From the NCBI GenBank assembly GCA_905479575.1, contig CAJQNB010000031.1, forward strand, positions 1 to 43,722: DNA of 43,722 nucleotides, given 5' to 3'. This stretch comes from an uncultured Pseudophaeobacter sp. GTDB lineage: Bacteria > Pseudomonadota > Alphaproteobacteria > Rhodobacterales > Rhodobacteraceae. Below, in pieces: positions 34,242 through 43,649 of this stretch (within the stretch, counting starts at the first letter, position 1; each line of letters opens with the position of its first letter). The notes beneath the pieces were generated by a model. It was not told the DNA's origin, made no database searches, and saw only the letters and a list, made by a program, of their open reading frames with translations. The position numbers were made by a program, and so were the translations under genes.

Positions 34242-34976
34242 ATGGCCAAATCTGATCGTCTGTTTCGTCTGCTGCATCTTATCCGAGGGCTCACGCCGCC
34301 GGTGACCGCCGCCCGGCTGGCTGCCGCGATGGAGGTCTCAGAGCGCACCATCTACCGCGACATCGACAGCCTGCGCGCCGCTGGTGCCAGGATCGAGGGA
34401 GAGGCCGGCCTGGGCTACACCATGGTCGAGGACCCCGCCCTGCCGCCGCAGACCTTTACCCAGATCGAAATCGAAGCCCTGACGCTGGGCTTGGCGGAGG
34501 TGGGACAGCGGGGTGACAGCGATCTGGCGCAGGCTGCCAGTGATGCGCTGGTGAAAATTCTGGCGACCCTGCCCGAACGGCAGCAGCGCCAGGCCATGCA
34601 TGCCGTCAATCTGGCGCATCGCTTTACGGCGCCGCAAACCCCCACCATCGACATGACGCTGCTGCGTGAAGCCATGTGGGCCGAAGAGGCGCTGGAAATT
34701 GGCTACCGGGACCTAAAAGACGCCCAGACCCGACGGCGCATCTATCCGCTTGCCCTGTCCTACCATGACCATGCGGTGATGTTGCTGGCCTGTTGCTGCA
34801 AACGCGCGGATTTTCGTATGTTTCATGTCACCCGCATTGATGGCTATGCAAAAACCGGCGAAAGCTTTCGCCCCCGTCGGGTATCGCTGCTGCGAGACTA
34901 CATTGCGCAGCTGCAAGCGCGCGGCAAAACCAGGCAGGGCCTCACTTGCGATCCAGACAAAACCACGCCGCGTTAG
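34242..34976 (+). CDS. YafY-type regulator: HTH_11 plus WYL domain
   Basis: 244 residues. A DeoR-like winged helix-turn-helix (about 1-60: LLHLIRGLTPPVTAARLAAAMEVSERTIYRDIDSL) is followed by a helical linker and a WYL domain (about 130-215) with EIGYRDLKDAQTRRRIYPLALSY. WYL domains sense nucleotides or other small ligands. The ATG at 34242 starts MAKSDRLFRLLHLI, the usual beginning of the family; no close SD is seen. It is divergent from a GST gene and overlaps the convergent sufE by 4 bases. Target and ligand are unknown. Confidence 0.85.
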   Translation: MAKSDRLFRLLHLIRGLTPPVTAARLAAAMEVSERTIYRDIDSLRAAGARIEGEAGLGYTMVEDPALPPQTFTQIEIEALTLGLAEVGQRGDSDLAQAASDALVKILATLPERQQRQAMHAVNLAHRFTAPQTPTIDMTLLREAMWAEEALEIGYRDLKDAQTRRRIYPLALSYHDHAVMLLACCCKRADFRMFHVTRIDGYAKTGESFRPRRVSLLRDYIAQLQARGKTRQGLTCDPDKTTPR

Positions 34977-35383
34977 AGCTGTGCCGCCGCCGTGTCGCGG
35001 ATGCGCTCGATCATTGCCCGCAGCCCATTGGAGCGCTGCGCCGACAGATGTTCGTTCAGACCCAAACGCTCCAGCTCGGCCCGGGCATCCACCGCCACCA
35101 CTTCAGCCAGGGTGAGGCCATTATAGAGGCTGCGCAGCACCGCAATCAAACCGCGCACAATCAGCGCATCGCTTTCGCCGTCAAAATGAAACCGCCCGTC
35201 AGTGATTGTTGGATGCAGCCAAACCTGACTGGCACAGCCGTCGACCTTGGTGGCAGGCACCTTTAGTGCTTCTTCCAAAGGCTCCATTGCCTTGCCCTGT
35301 TCGATCACATGGCGATAGCGATCTTCCCAGTCTTCCAGGAATTCAAAATCTTCGACAATCTCTTCAAATGCGGCGCTGGCCAT
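34973..35383 (-). CDS. sufE: SufE-type sulfur acceptor
   Basis: 136 residues of the SufE family, which accepts persulfide sulfur from a cysteine desulfurase for Fe-S cluster assembly. The sulfur-accepting Cys50 lies in KVDGCASQVWL. Later blocks FDGESDALIVRGLIAVL and LGLNEHLSAQRSNGL also match. No suf operon lies next to it in this window. It converges on the HTH/WYL gene with a 4-base overlap. Confidence 0.95.
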   Translation of the reverse strand: MASAAFEEIVEDFEFLEDWEDRYRHVIEQGKAMEPLEEALKVPATKVDGCASQVWLHPTITDGRFHFDGESDALIVRGLIAVLRSLYNGLTLAEVVAVDARAELERLGLNEHLSAQRSNGLRAMIERIRDTAAAQL

Positions 35384-35521
35384 GTCCGGGCGTCCCCTCG
35401 TTTGTGACGGAAATCAGCAATGCAGCACCTAAGCCGCCTGTCCATGCTTTTCAACAGCTTTTCAAGCGCCGCGCAATCGGGTAACCACAATCAACCAGAC
35501 TTAAAAGACGGGCGGGACGAC

Positions 35522-36040
35522 ATGCGTAAATCCTTGGCACTCATCTTGGCGGGCACGCTGATACTTTCGGGCTGTGGCGGCTGGCGTGAGTCACGTATTA
35601 ATCCAGGAAACTGGTTCGGCAAATCACGGTCCGCACCCGTTGCTGTGGCCGCCGAAAGCGAACCCACCAACCCCCTGCTTGCCGAGGAAGGGCGCAAGAG
35701 CATCTTTGACCGTGCTGAAAAAGAAGACCTGAGTGTTCCCGTGGCCAAAATCAGCGCGCTGCGGGTGGAGCCAACCCCCACCGGCGCAATCATCTATGCC
35801 AGTGGCATTGCTTCGCGTCAGGGCGCCCATGAGGTAGAGTTGCGGCAAGTTCCCACTACTGCAGAGAACACGATAGAATACACCATGCACGTTTTATATC
35901 CGGTGTCTGCGACCCCAGCGGGAAGCGAGCACAGTCGCACCATTCAGGCGGCGGTGACCCTTTCAGAACAAGACCTGCGTGGTATTCGCACAATCCGGGT
36001 CAGCGGCGCCGAAAACGCCCGCGAAACCCGCCGCCGCTAA
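35522..36040 (+). CDS. Small lipoprotein, D-amino-acid/outer-membrane type hypothetical
   Basis: 172 residues with a lipoprotein signal: a basic start (MRKS), a hydrophobic stretch LALILAGTLIL and a lipobox LSGC giving Cys18 after cleavage. The mature part has AEEGRKSIFDRAEKED, then a beta-rich region with repeated short strands (VELRQVPTTAENTIEYTMHV). No named domain is recognised. The Rhodobacterales commonly have such a lipoprotein next to sufE, but its role is unknown. The ATG at 35522 was chosen by the signal and a GGGA upstream; a perfect terminator follows. Confidence 0.8.
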   Translation: MRKSLALILAGTLILSGCGGWRESRINPGNWFGKSRSAPVAVAAESEPTNPLLAEEGRKSIFDRAEKEDLSVPVAKISALRVEPTPTGAIIYASGIASRQGAHEVELRQVPTTAENTIEYTMHVLYPVSATPAGSEHSRTIQAAVTLSEQDLRGIRTIRVSGAENARETRRR

Positions 36041-36092
36041 AGCCGCCAAGGTCGCTTAGAACAAGCGGCTGGTTAGACAAGAACCCATTGAA

Positions 36093-36122
36093 AAAGCCCG
36101 GAGTGACAACACTCCGGGCTTT
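36093..36122 (+). terminator. Intrinsic terminator of the lipoprotein gene
   Basis: Perfect 13-bp stem AAAGCCCGGAGTG / CACTCCGGGCTTT with an ACAA loop, preceded by an A-run and followed by GTTATTT. It starts 52 bases past the stop. It could also act on the convergent rnd transcript. Confidence 0.92.
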
Positions 36123-36250
36123 GTTATTTCCATTTGCAGTTTACCAGCGCCAGGTTTCCGTCAACTGGCGGAAACAGCCAGCTGCAGGGCCATTCAGCAA
36201 GAAAGCCAACCAGCAGCCCCTGCGGTCAGCCCCTCGCGGGCGCCCAGAGA

Positions 36251-37408
36251 CTACAGCGCCACCACTTTCACCGATTGCCCCTTGGCAGCCAGGGCTATTT
36301 CGCCATTGCACAGGCGCAGGGCATCCTCGCCAAAGACCTCATGCCGCCAGCCCGTCAGGGCGGCAACGTCGCGCTCCCCTGCGGCGATGGCATCCAGGTC
36401 GGCGCTGGGGGCAATCAGCTTGGCGGCGACGCCGGCGGATTCGGTCTTGGCCTTCAGCAAGACCCGCAGTAGATCCGACAACGCCGGGTTAACCTGCATC
36501 TTTTCCCGGCTGCGATCTGCCCTGGGGTGTTTGTCAGCCGGGCAGTTAATGCCCTTGGCGACAGCCTGCAAAATACCTTCGGCAATGGCCCCTTTGCGGG
36601 CCTCACGCAGCAACAGGCGGGAGCCGCCCAGATCGGATCCGGTGCGTGGCTTGGTCGAGGCCAGCTCAACCAGTGCGTCATCCTTGAACACCCGGTTGCG
36701 CGGAACATTGTTGGTCTGGGCGTAGTCTTCACGAAAGGCCGCCAGTTCCCGCACCACAGCCAGGAACTTCCCCGAGGAGGTGCGGGTTTTGACCCGGCGC
36801 CACGCCTCTTGCGGCTGAATGTCATAGGTCGCAGGATCGGTCAGCACCTGCAATTCTTCGGCAACCCAGTGCGAGCGGCCGCTGCGCTCCAGATCGGCGG
36901 CGAGAAATTCATAAACCCGCCGTAGATGGGTCACATCCGCCAGCGCATAGGTCTGCTGGGCTTCGCTCAAAGGACGCCGCGACCAATCGGTAAAGCGCGA
37001 GCTTTTGTCGACGCCTTCCTTAACGATCTTGCGCACCAGAGTTTCATAGCCGACCTGATCGCCAAAACCGCAGACCATGGCCGCAACCTGGGTATCAAAC
37101 AGCGGCTTGGGGAAAACACTGGCATCGACCCAGAAGATCTCCAGATCTTGCCGGGCAGCGTGGAACACCTTGACCACAGATTCATTGCGAAACAGCGTAT
37201 AAAGCGGTTCCAGCGACAGGCCGTCAGACAGTGGATCGACCAACACTGCATCGTTTTCCCCATCACCGGAAAAGGCAATCTGGATCAGGCAAAGCTTGGA
37301 GTAATAAGTGCGTTCGCGCAGAAACTCGGTATCCACCGTCACGTAGGGATAGTTTGCCGCCTCTTCACAAAAGGCCTGCAGCTCGTCGGTGGTGGTCAGA
37401 GTTTTCAT
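36251..37408 (-). CDS. rnd: Ribonuclease D
   Basis: 385 residues: 3'-5' exonuclease of the DEDDy group that trims tRNA precursors. Exo I holds Asp26 and Glu28 in VTVDTEFLRE; FHAARQDLEIF (Exo II) and YALADVTHL (Exo III) follow. An HRDC-type helical region follows from about 200. The product lies downstream of purM-purN on the same strand, 82 bases after purN, so partial co-transcription is possible. Confidence 0.95.
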   Translation of the reverse strand: MKTLTTTDELQAFCEEAANYPYVTVDTEFLRERTYYSKLCLIQIAFSGDGENDAVLVDPLSDGLSLEPLYTLFRNESVVKVFHAARQDLEIFWVDASVFPKPLFDTQVAAMVCGFGDQVGYETLVRKIVKEGVDKSSRFTDWSRRPLSEAQQTYALADVTHLRRVYEFLAADLERSGRSHWVAEELQVLTDPATYDIQPQEAWRRVKTRTSSGKFLAVVRELAAFREDYAQTNNVPRNRVFKDDALVELASTKPRTGSDLGGSRLLLREARKGAIAEGILQAVAKGINCPADKHPRADRSREKMQVNPALSDLLRVLLKAKTESAGVAAKLIAPSADLDAIAAGERDVAALTGWRHEVFGEDALRLCNGEIALAAKGQSVKVVAL

Positions 37409-37490
37409 ATATCACGACTTTTCTGGTGTTCTGGTCCAAAGGAATGGCCATGGTGATACGCCTTTGATGCCAACAATGCAAACCGCCAGA

Positions 37491-38093
37491 TCAGCCCTGC
37501 AGCAACACCGGGCTACGGTCCCCCGCCGTAAAGCGTCGCAGTACCGCCGGGTAGAGCCGATGCTCCTGCACCAGCACCCGCGCCGCCAGATCCGCGGGGG
37601 TATCTCCGGGCAAGACAGGCACCCGCGCCTGGCCCAAAATGGGCCCGTCATCCAGCGCCGGGGTGACCTCGTGCACCGTGCAGCCATGCACTGCATCGCC
37701 CGCTTCCAAGGCGCGCGCATGGGTGTGCAGGCCCTTGTATTTGGGCAGCAAGGACGGGTGAATATTCAGCATGCGGCCCTGAAAATGTGCCACAAACCCC
37801 GCGGTCAGAACCCGCATGAACCCGGCCAGGCAAACAATATCTGCGCCAGCCTCAAGAATGGGCTTTACCAGCTCAGCCTCAAAGGCGGCGCGATCGCCCT
37901 TAAACGGGCGGTGGTCCACCGCCGCCGTGGCAATGCCCGCAGCGGCGGCCTTTTTCAGCCCGCCAGCCTCGGCGTCGTTTGACATTACCAGACAGGGGCG
38001 GGCCGGATGGTCGCCCGTCATGCTCTCGATCAGCGCCACCATGTTGGAGCCGCCGCCCGAGACCAGAATGGCCACCTTTTTCTTGTCGCTCAC
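37491..38093 (-). CDS. purN: Phosphoribosylglycinamide formyltransferase
   Basis: 200 residues; transfers a formyl group from 10-formyl-THF to [15 protein letters not shown] is the phosphate loop, and the catalytic Asn-His-Asp set is represented by [13 protein letters not shown] and [11 protein letters not shown]. It starts at a GTG (38093) that overlaps the purM stop (GTGA), so translation is coupled. The C-terminus is a short leucine-rich tail. Confidence 0.96.
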   Translation of the reverse strand: MSDKKKVAILVSGGGSNMVALIESMTGDHPARPCLVMSNDAEAGGLKKAAAAGIATAAVDHRPFKGDRAAFEAELVKPILEAGADIVCLAGFMRVLTAGFVAHFQGRMLNIHPSLLPKYKGLHTHARALEAGDAVHGCTVHEVTPALDDGPILGQARVPVLPGDTPADLAARVLVQEHRLYPAVLRRFTAGDRSPVLLQG

Positions 38094-39151
38094 AGCAGCT
38101 TGCCCGTGTGCAGCTTTCCTGTGTAGCGCATGCCAGCACCAGCCGTCACCGTGCCAAGGCGGCTGACGGTTTCGCCTTCGTCCTGCAGAATATCGACCAG
38201 CTCATCGGCGCGATCCGCGGACACCGAAAGGATCATGCCAATGCCGCAGTTAAAGGTCTTTAGCATCTCAGCCTCAGCGATACCGCCTACCTCGGCCATC
38301 CATTTGAACACACCGGGCAGTTCCCAGCTGTCCAGGTCGATTTCGGCGCCCAGATCTTCGGGCAGCACCCGTGGCAGGTTTTCCGTGAGACCACCGCCGG
38401 TGATATGGGCCAGCGCATGCACGCCCCCTGCCCGCACAGCGGCCAGGCTTTGTTTCACATACAAACGCGTTGGCGTCAGCAGCGCCTCGCCCAGGGTGCC
38501 GTCGCTAAAGGGCGAATCCGCCTCCCAGCCAAGGCCGGACAGTTCAACAATCTTGCGCACCAGCGAATAGCCATTGGAATGCACCCCATCCGAGGCCAGC
38601 CCCAACAGCACGTCGCCCTCGACCACGCCCGCAGGCAAGGCGGTGCCGCGCTCCATCGCGCCCACGGCAAAGCCCGCGAGATCAAAATCTCCCTCGGGAT
38701 ACATGCCCGGCATTTCAGCGGTTTCACCGCCAATCAGCGCGCAGCCAGAGCGCACACAGCCCTCGGCGATGCCTTCGATGATCCGCGCAGCTGTTTCTGT
38801 TTCCAGCTTGCCAGTGGCAAAATAGTCTAGGAAAAACAGTGGCTCAGCGCCCTGACAAACCAGATCGTTGACACACATGGCGACCAGATCAATGCCGACG
38901 CCGTCGACCACACCGGTGTCGATGGCGATACGCAGCTTGGTGCCGACTCCATCAGTGGCACCAACCAGGATGGGATCGCTATAGCCCGCATCCTTGAGGT
39001 CAAACAGCGCGCCAAAGCCGCCAAGGCCGCTCATCACGCCGGAGCGATTGGTGCGCTTGGCGGCGGGCTTGATGCGATCCACCAGGGCATTGCCCGCGTC
39101 AATATCCACACCTGCATCCGCATAGGTCAAACCGTTCTTGCCGCTGGTCAT
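38090..39151 (-). CDS. purM: Phosphoribosylformylglycinamidine cyclo-ligase (AIR synthetase)
   Basis: 353 residues of the ATP-grasp-unrelated PurM/ThiL fold; converts FGAM to AIR with ATP. The typical start [21 protein letters not shown] is followed by [48 protein letters not shown] and [16 protein letters not shown]. The ATG at 39151 was chosen from the family start; the open frame continues to 39241. purM-purN is the usual gene pair. Confidence 0.96.
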   Translation of the reverse strand: MTSGKNGLTYADAGVDIDAGNALVDRIKPAAKRTNRSGVMSGLGGFGALFDLKDAGYSDPILVGATDGVGTKLRIAIDTGVVDGVGIDLVAMCVNDLVCQGAEPLFFLDYFATGKLETETAARIIEGIAEGCVRSGCALIGGETAEMPGMYPEGDFDLAGFAVGAMERGTALPAGVVEGDVLLGLASDGVHSNGYSLVRKIVELSGLGWEADSPFSDGTLGEALLTPTRLYVKQSLAAVRAGGVHALAHITGGGLTENLPRVLPEDLGAEIDLDSWELPGVFKWMAEVGGIAEAEMLKTFNCGIGMILSVSADRADELVDILQDEGETVSRLGTVTAGAGMRYTGKLHTGKLL

Positions 39152-39268
39152 CTCTTGGCTCCTTAAAACTGGTTGCGCAGCCTTTATCGCAAGGCTCACC
39201 GGAAAGAAACAAGGGAATCCACCGTGCGCGACCTGTCGCACGGTGGAGCGGCCAAATCAGCCGTGAGA

Positions 39269-40264
39269 TCAGAGGCCAAATTGCCACGGTGCTGATTGAT
39301 ATGCGTAGCCTTCCGTCTGGCGCAGCACCCGGCCAAGACCCGGGAAGTCGATATGGCTGCCGGTCAGAAAAAGCCCATCGGTAGCGGCACGATCCAGCAT
39401 TTTGTGACGCGTCGCCGCCGTCAGCTCCGGGTCGGTGTCAAAGGCGATGGTCCAATCCGGATAGGCAAATTGCAGCGCAGTACTGTGGATGATGTCGCCC
39501 CAGAACAACAGCTGCTGCCCGCCGCTGTCCAGCATATAGCCCGTATGTCCAGGGGTATGCCCCGGCAACGGCAGCGCGGTGAAACCCGACAAAACAGAGG
39601 CTTCGCCCGCAATCAGCCGCAGCCGGTTCTGATAGGGGGCAACTGTCATACGTGCCATCTGGAAAAATCCACGGCTGTTTTCCGGAACCGAGGCCATGAT
39701 GGCGTCGTCATGCCAGAACTCCCATTCCACCTGTGACACCACCAGTTCTGCATTTGCAAACACCGCCGTGCCATCGGCAGCAACCAACCCGCCTGCGTGG
39801 TCCGGATGCATATGGGTCAGCAATACCGTGGAAATCTCGCTGGGGTTCACCCCCATGGCGGCCAATCCGGCGCCCATTGCGCCCAAGTTTGTCCCCATCA
39901 GATCAGCCGTGCCAGCATCAATCAGGATTTTTTTGTCGCCAAGCTCCACCAGATAGGCCTGCACCGGGATCTGTAGCCCCGCAGGGGTCATCTGGTGCAA
40001 TCCCCTAGCCAGGGCTGCATTGGCTTTCTCTGCATCAAAATTGGCAAAAAGCTGCGTCCCCAAGGGCAAATGCCCATCCAACAACACTGTCACACGAGCC
40101 TCCCCAATGGAAAACTGGTGCAGAACGGGAGGCAACCCTGTCACCGGCGCGGTGGCTTGTGTAGTGGCTTGAGCCGTATCCTGAGCCAGGGCCTGACCCG
40201 AAACCAAGGCAGCAGCAGGCGCCGCTGTAAGGGCGCCCAGTAGGGTTCTACGATTGATCGTCAT
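39269..40264 (-). CDS. Exported metallo-beta-lactamase-fold hydrolase
   Basis: 331 residues with a Tat-like signal: NRRTLLGALTAAPAAAL, ending near ALAQ. The MBL zinc motif is HMHPDHAGG; the later ligands are suggested by PLPGHTPGHTGY and FWGDIIH. This places it in the lactonase/hydrolase-type glyoxalase II superfamily. The substrate is unknown. The ATG at 40264 follows GGAG at seven bases; a TTG at 40276 is in frame upstream. It is divergent from a LysR gene that probably regulates it. Confidence 0.87.
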   Translation of the reverse strand: MTINRRTLLGALTAAPAAALVSGQALAQDTAQATTQATAPVTGLPPVLHQFSIGEARVTVLLDGHLPLGTQLFANFDAEKANAALARGLHQMTPAGLQIPVQAYLVELGDKKILIDAGTADLMGTNLGAMGAGLAAMGVNPSEISTVLLTHMHPDHAGGLVAADGTAVFANAELVVSQVEWEFWHDDAIMASVPENSRGFFQMARMTVAPYQNRLRLIAGEASVLSGFTALPLPGHTPGHTGYMLDSGGQQLLFWGDIIHSTALQFAYPDWTIAFDTDPELTAATRHKMLDRAATDGLFLTGSHIDFPGLGRVLRQTEGYAYQSAPWQFGL

Positions 40265-40335
40265 AAGGTTCTCCAATATGATTTAGACCTAGTCTTGGCC
40301 TCACCCCTGACTTAGTTTGCCGAAACAGGCCTATG

Positions 40336-40352
40336 TAGGCATAAATTGCCTA
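40336..40352. promoter_or_regulatory. LysR-type operator candidate
   Basis: Perfect inverted repeat TAGGCA-TAAAT-TGCCTA in the 117-base divergent interval between the MBL-fold gene and the LysR gene. It has the dyad shape expected of a LysR recognition site. It lies 30 bases before the LysR start and 72 bases before the MBL-fold start. Confidence 0.6.
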
Positions 40353-40381
40353 TCCCTCTTATAAGCAGGACTTATAGCAAA

Positions 40382-41317
40382 ATGGATCGACTGGGATTGC
40401 TGGAAAGCTTTATCATCGCCCTGGACGAAGGCAGCTTGAACCGAGCCGCGCAGCGCCGTGGCATCAGCCAGCCCGCCATGAGCCTCCAAATCAAGCAGCT
40501 CGAAACCCTGTTGGGCCATGAGTTGCTGCATCGCACCTCAACAGGGGTAAAACCGACTCGCCCTGGCGAGCTGGTCTATACCCAGGCCCAGGGTCTACTG
40601 TCCGGCTATGACCTGATGTGCGCCGAGCTGAGCGCGCTGAAAGAGAGTCTCTCCGGCACTTTTCGGGTCAACACCAGTACCTTTTTTGGCCGCATTATTC
40701 TGGGTCCTGTGCTGCTGGAGGTCAATCAGACATACCCCGACCTGAATATCGTGATGAAACTGGAAGACCGGCTGGTCGATGTCCTGCGCGAAAATGTGGA
40801 TCTGGCGATCCGCTCTGGAACGCTGGGCGACAGCGATGGCGCCGCCCGTAAGATCGCCCAGATCGAAACCGTGCTTTTTGCCACCCCCACCTATCTGGAT
40901 CAGGTGGGACGCCCCAGCACGCCAGAGGACCTGAAGCGGCTGAAGTTCATTCAGCATCACGAAGATCAGACCGGCGGCTTTTTCCCGCTGACCCTGGACG
41001 GCGTGGAGTATCAGGCGCCGGTCCATGTGGGGTTCACCGCCGATGACCCTGATTTGATCATTCGCGCGGTGGCGAACCACACCGGATATGCCCGCGCCCC
41101 ACGGCTGTTTCTCGATGAGGCCTTGCTGGAAGGGCGGTTTGAGGAAGTTCTGCCCGCATATCAGCCCCAGCCCAAAGACATCTATGCCGTGTACCCCTCG
41201 CGCCATAGCTATGACAAACGCCACGAGGTTGTCGTCACAGCGCTTTTGGAGCGGATTGAGGCCCTGCAGCAGGATTCCATTGCCCGACGTTACCCGGCGA
41301 CTACAATCATGGCTTGA
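40382..41317 (+). CDS. LysR-family transcriptional regulator
   Basis: 311 residues. The N-terminal winged helix-turn-helix is LLESFIIALDEGSLNRAAQRRGISQPAMSLQIKQLE, and the substrate-binding domain starts near GTFRVNTSTFFGRIIL. The ATG at 40382 gives MDRLGLLESF, the standard LysR start; the frame extends to 40346. It is divergent from the exported MBL-fold gene, the usual position for a LysR regulator of its neighbour. The inducer is unknown. Confidence 0.92.
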   Translation: MDRLGLLESFIIALDEGSLNRAAQRRGISQPAMSLQIKQLETLLGHELLHRTSTGVKPTRPGELVYTQAQGLLSGYDLMCAELSALKESLSGTFRVNTSTFFGRIILGPVLLEVNQTYPDLNIVMKLEDRLVDVLRENVDLAIRSGTLGDSDGAARKIAQIETVLFATPTYLDQVGRPSTPEDLKRLKFIQHHEDQTGGFFPLTLDGVEYQAPVHVGFTADDPDLIIRAVANHTGYARAPRLFLDEALLEGRFEEVLPAYQPQPKDIYAVYPSRHSYDKRHEVVVTALLERIEALQQDSIARRYPATTIMA

Positions 41318-41353
41318 CCTTCCTGCGGGCATTTTCTAACCACGTCCTCAGGC

Positions 41354-41429
41354 GGGCCTGTAGCTCAACGGTTAGAGCAGAGCGCTCATAACGCTTTGGT
41401 TGCGGGTTCAAATCCTGCCGGGCCTACCA
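41354..41429 (+). tRNA. tRNA with anticodon CAU, read as tRNA-Ile2 (lysidine type)
   Basis: 76 bases with an encoded CCA. Acceptor arms GGGCCTG and CGGGCCT pair over 7 bp with a G1-U72 wobble and discriminator A. The D-arm is GCTC/GAGC, the anticodon stem GAGCG/CGCTT surrounds CTCATAA with CAT at 41387-41389, and the T-arm is GCGGG-TTCAAAT-CCTGC. The body matches tRNA-Ile2 patterns (GGTTAGAGCAGAGCGCTCATAA) rather than initiator or elongator tRNA-Met, so the C of CAU would be modified to lysidine by TilS. Automatic annotation may call it tRNA-Met. Confidence 0.93.
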
Positions 41430-41887
41430 CCACCGCCAAAAAGTAAAATTTTTTCAAAGCCCAAGGTGTACCGCACAGCGCGAAACCCGCTTTATAAGTT
41501 TCACTGGGTTACGAGCAAAGTGTACCGCAGTTTGCGGTCAAAAATGTCCTTTTCGCAAATTTTTTTTACGATCCGGATCCTGAACTCTGGCCCGCTTCGG
41601 TGTAAACAACACGCACCTCGCTCAAGCCATTGTTTTCAGGCAAGGGAAGCACTTTTTACTAATGAGTTTTCCACCACCTACGCAAGATAGATGGGTTCAG
41701 CCCGGTTCACGGAACCTATGGACACTTCGTTATAGAACCCAGATGGCCGCTGTCAGCCCGGAGCAGACATTCATCTGCCCTGGTTAGCTCTCTCCAGTGC
41801 TGCGGCTAGTACCAAGGCATGTGAGACAATAGGCGGCGCGCAATTCCGATTTTCTTGAACGAGGCGCACGCCGCCGGTAACGAATAG
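41430..41887. other. AT-richer intergenic region after the tRNA
   Basis: 458 bases with no supported gene. Direct repeats of GTGTACCGCA occur at 41466-41475 and 41520-41529; the second leads into the small hairpin CCGCA-GTT-TGCGG (41525-41537). GGCGGCG at 41832-41838 could pair with CGCCGCC at 41869-41875, with a 30-nt loop, and may end the SRPBCC transcript weakly. No integrase is recognised. Confidence 0.45.
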
Positions 41888-42472
41888 TCAGTTCTCTACT
41901 GCAACCTTAAGCTCCGCATTGAACTTCTGATAAGCAGGAAGAAGCTGGGCAACGAAGTTGGCAGCATAAGGGTTGTCGACAATTTCGTCCGATTGAATGA
42001 ACAGTGTTTTGTCCCCACAGGCCTGAACCCGATAGATATGATTGTCATGACCACCGCCAATCTTGTCTGGAAACGGGTCGGACCAACCGATTTTTTCGCC
42101 ATCTTCATAGATCAAAGTATGTGGAATCTCATTTAGAATGGGATTGCCCGAGGTATCGGTGCCAAACAGAAAGTTCACCACCACCTGACCTCCATTCTGA
42201 ATGTCGCCCTTCATCCCCTGAAGGGTTCCAGTGCTCCATTCGGGCATCGCCTCAAAATCCATCAAGGTGCTCCAGACCTTTGCTGGAGTGGCCTCAACAA
42301 GGATTGAGGTCTCGATGCTGGCATGGGTCGCACTGAGTTGCGCGATACCGCCGTGCATCAGGGTGGCGGCACAGTCCGCGTCTGAGCTTTGACTGGTTGT
42401 CTCCGCAAGCAGAGGTTGGATGAAAGGGGCAATAAGAAGCGAAGTGGCGAGAAGGATGCGAGTAGCTGTCAT
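41888..42472 (-). CDS. Exported SRPBCC-fold protein
   Basis: 194 residues with a signal peptide (MTATRILLATSLLIAPFIQ, cleavage near LLAET). The mature part has SIETSILVEATPAKVWSTLMDF, the first strand and helix of the SRPBCC (START-like) fold, then LFGTDTSGNPILNEIPHTLIY, and a final helix LLPAYQKFNAELKVAVEN. SRPBCC proteins bind hydrophobic ligands; a periplasmic one may handle a lipid or polyketide. AGGAA lies about 8 bases before the ATG. The gene is divergent from an AraC regulator. Confidence 0.8.
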   Translation of the reverse strand: MTATRILLATSLLIAPFIQPLLAETTSQSSDADCAATLMHGGIAQLSATHASIETSILVEATPAKVWSTLMDFEAMPEWSTGTLQGMKGDIQNGGQVVVNFLFGTDTSGNPILNEIPHTLIYEDGEKIGWSDPFPDKIGGGHDNHIYRVQACGDKTLFIQSDEIVDNPYAANFVAQLLPAYQKFNAELKVAVEN

Positions 42473-42528
42473 GTTCTTTCCTGTAGTTTCCTGCAGCATA
42501 TCTAGGCGCGACACAGTCCTGATGTCCT

Positions 42529-42565
42529 GCCAGTTCCTACGGAATAATTGCCAATTCCTCCGGAA
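42529..42565. promoter_or_regulatory. Two 21-bp-spaced direct repeats, likely AraC-type sites
   Basis: GCCAGTTCCTACGGAA at 42529-42544 and GCCAATTCCTCCGGAA at 42550-42565 match at 14 of 16 positions and are exactly 21 bp apart, two helical turns. Each contains the dyad TTCC-N3-GGAA. They lie about 60 bases upstream of the SRPBCC start and 62 bases before the AraC start, the expected position for a regulator of the divergent pair. Confidence 0.65.
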
Positions 42566-42626
42566 GTTTCGAATTTTCCGTGATCTTAAAAACAGTGCTT
42601 GATAGGAGAGGGTTAAGGAGACAGCC

Positions 42627-43499
42627 ATGCCACTAGAAAAACTGCACCACCTGGCAAAGCGTTATGAGCATTACAAAGGAATTGCTTCAGAAAGCCACCT
42701 ACACGCTGCACATGTGTTTCAACGCGATACGGATAGTGAGTATGAGGCAATGCTGTACAACCCCTTCATTTGCATAATCCTACAGGGACGCAAAGAAGTA
42801 TACATCGGGCAAAACTCTGTCTCTCTTGTGCCAAACGATGCGCTGCTGGTCAGCCACGATCTGCCAGTTACCGCAAAGATCTTTGAGGCCAGCCAAGCCG
42901 CCCCCTATCGATCACTGGTCTTTGCGCTCGATATGGGACTGCTGCGTAGCCTCTATGATCAGGTGGGCGAGATGTTTCAAAATGAAGCCTCTGCCAGCGC
43001 ACTTGCTGCGACCACAACCGATCCCTCCTTTATTGCGCCAATGGTGCGCTATCTGGAACTCATGGATGCGCCATTGGATGCTCAAATCCTTGGCCCGATG
43101 ATTGTTAAAGAAATCCACTTTCGCCTGCTCATGTCCCCTATTGGCGGCATGTTGAGGAACCTTCTATCGGTTGACAGTCATGCCAGCCGTATTGCCAGAT
43201 CCATCAACAAGATCAGAAGCAGTTTTCGCGAACCTTTGAGACTGGCTGAGCTTGCCGAAATCGCAGGGATGAGCCCATCCTCTTTTCACGAGCATTTCAA
43301 ATCGGTAACGGGTACCACGCCACTACAGTATCAGAAAGATCTGCGCTTGATCGAGGCCAGAGAGATCCTTCTGAAAGGGACCCCTTCTGTGTCGGCTGCA
43401 GGGTTTGAGGTCGGCTATGAAAGTCCAACACATTTCAGTCGTGATTATTCCCGCAAATTTGGGTGCTCGCCTAAGCATCACCTGGCGCTGGCGAAATAG
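42627..43499 (+). CDS. AraC-family regulator with AraC N-terminal domain
   Basis: 290 residues. The N-terminal half is an AraC_N-type cupin region (YNPFICIILQGRKEVYIGQN, LVPNDALLVSHDLPV). The C-terminal half has two helix-turn-helix units: LRLAELAEIAGMSPSSFHEHFK and VSAAGFEVGYESPTHFSRDYSRKFG. The ATG at 42627 follows AGGAG at eight bases. It probably controls the divergent SRPBCC gene. The ligand is unknown. Confidence 0.93.
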   Translation: MPLEKLHHLAKRYEHYKGIASESHLHAAHVFQRDTDSEYEAMLYNPFICIILQGRKEVYIGQNSVSLVPNDALLVSHDLPVTAKIFEASQAAPYRSLVFALDMGLLRSLYDQVGEMFQNEASASALAATTTDPSFIAPMVRYLELMDAPLDAQILGPMIVKEIHFRLLMSPIGGMLRNLLSVDSHASRIARSINKIRSSFREPLRLAELAEIAGMSPSSFHEHFKSVTGTTPLQYQKDLRLIEAREILLKGTPSVSAAGFEVGYESPTHFSRDYSRKFGCSPKHHLALAK

Positions 43500-43649
43500 G
43501 CTGCCGCCCCCCCCCTGTAGCGGAGGTTGTCCGAATAGCTTACATCTGCTGGCTCTACATTTCCATTTTTGCATGTCTACTCCGGTTGTGTCTCGAATCT
43601 GGTGGAAATTCTCTGGCGGCGTTCTCCGAGCATGTGGATTTGGGCCTGA

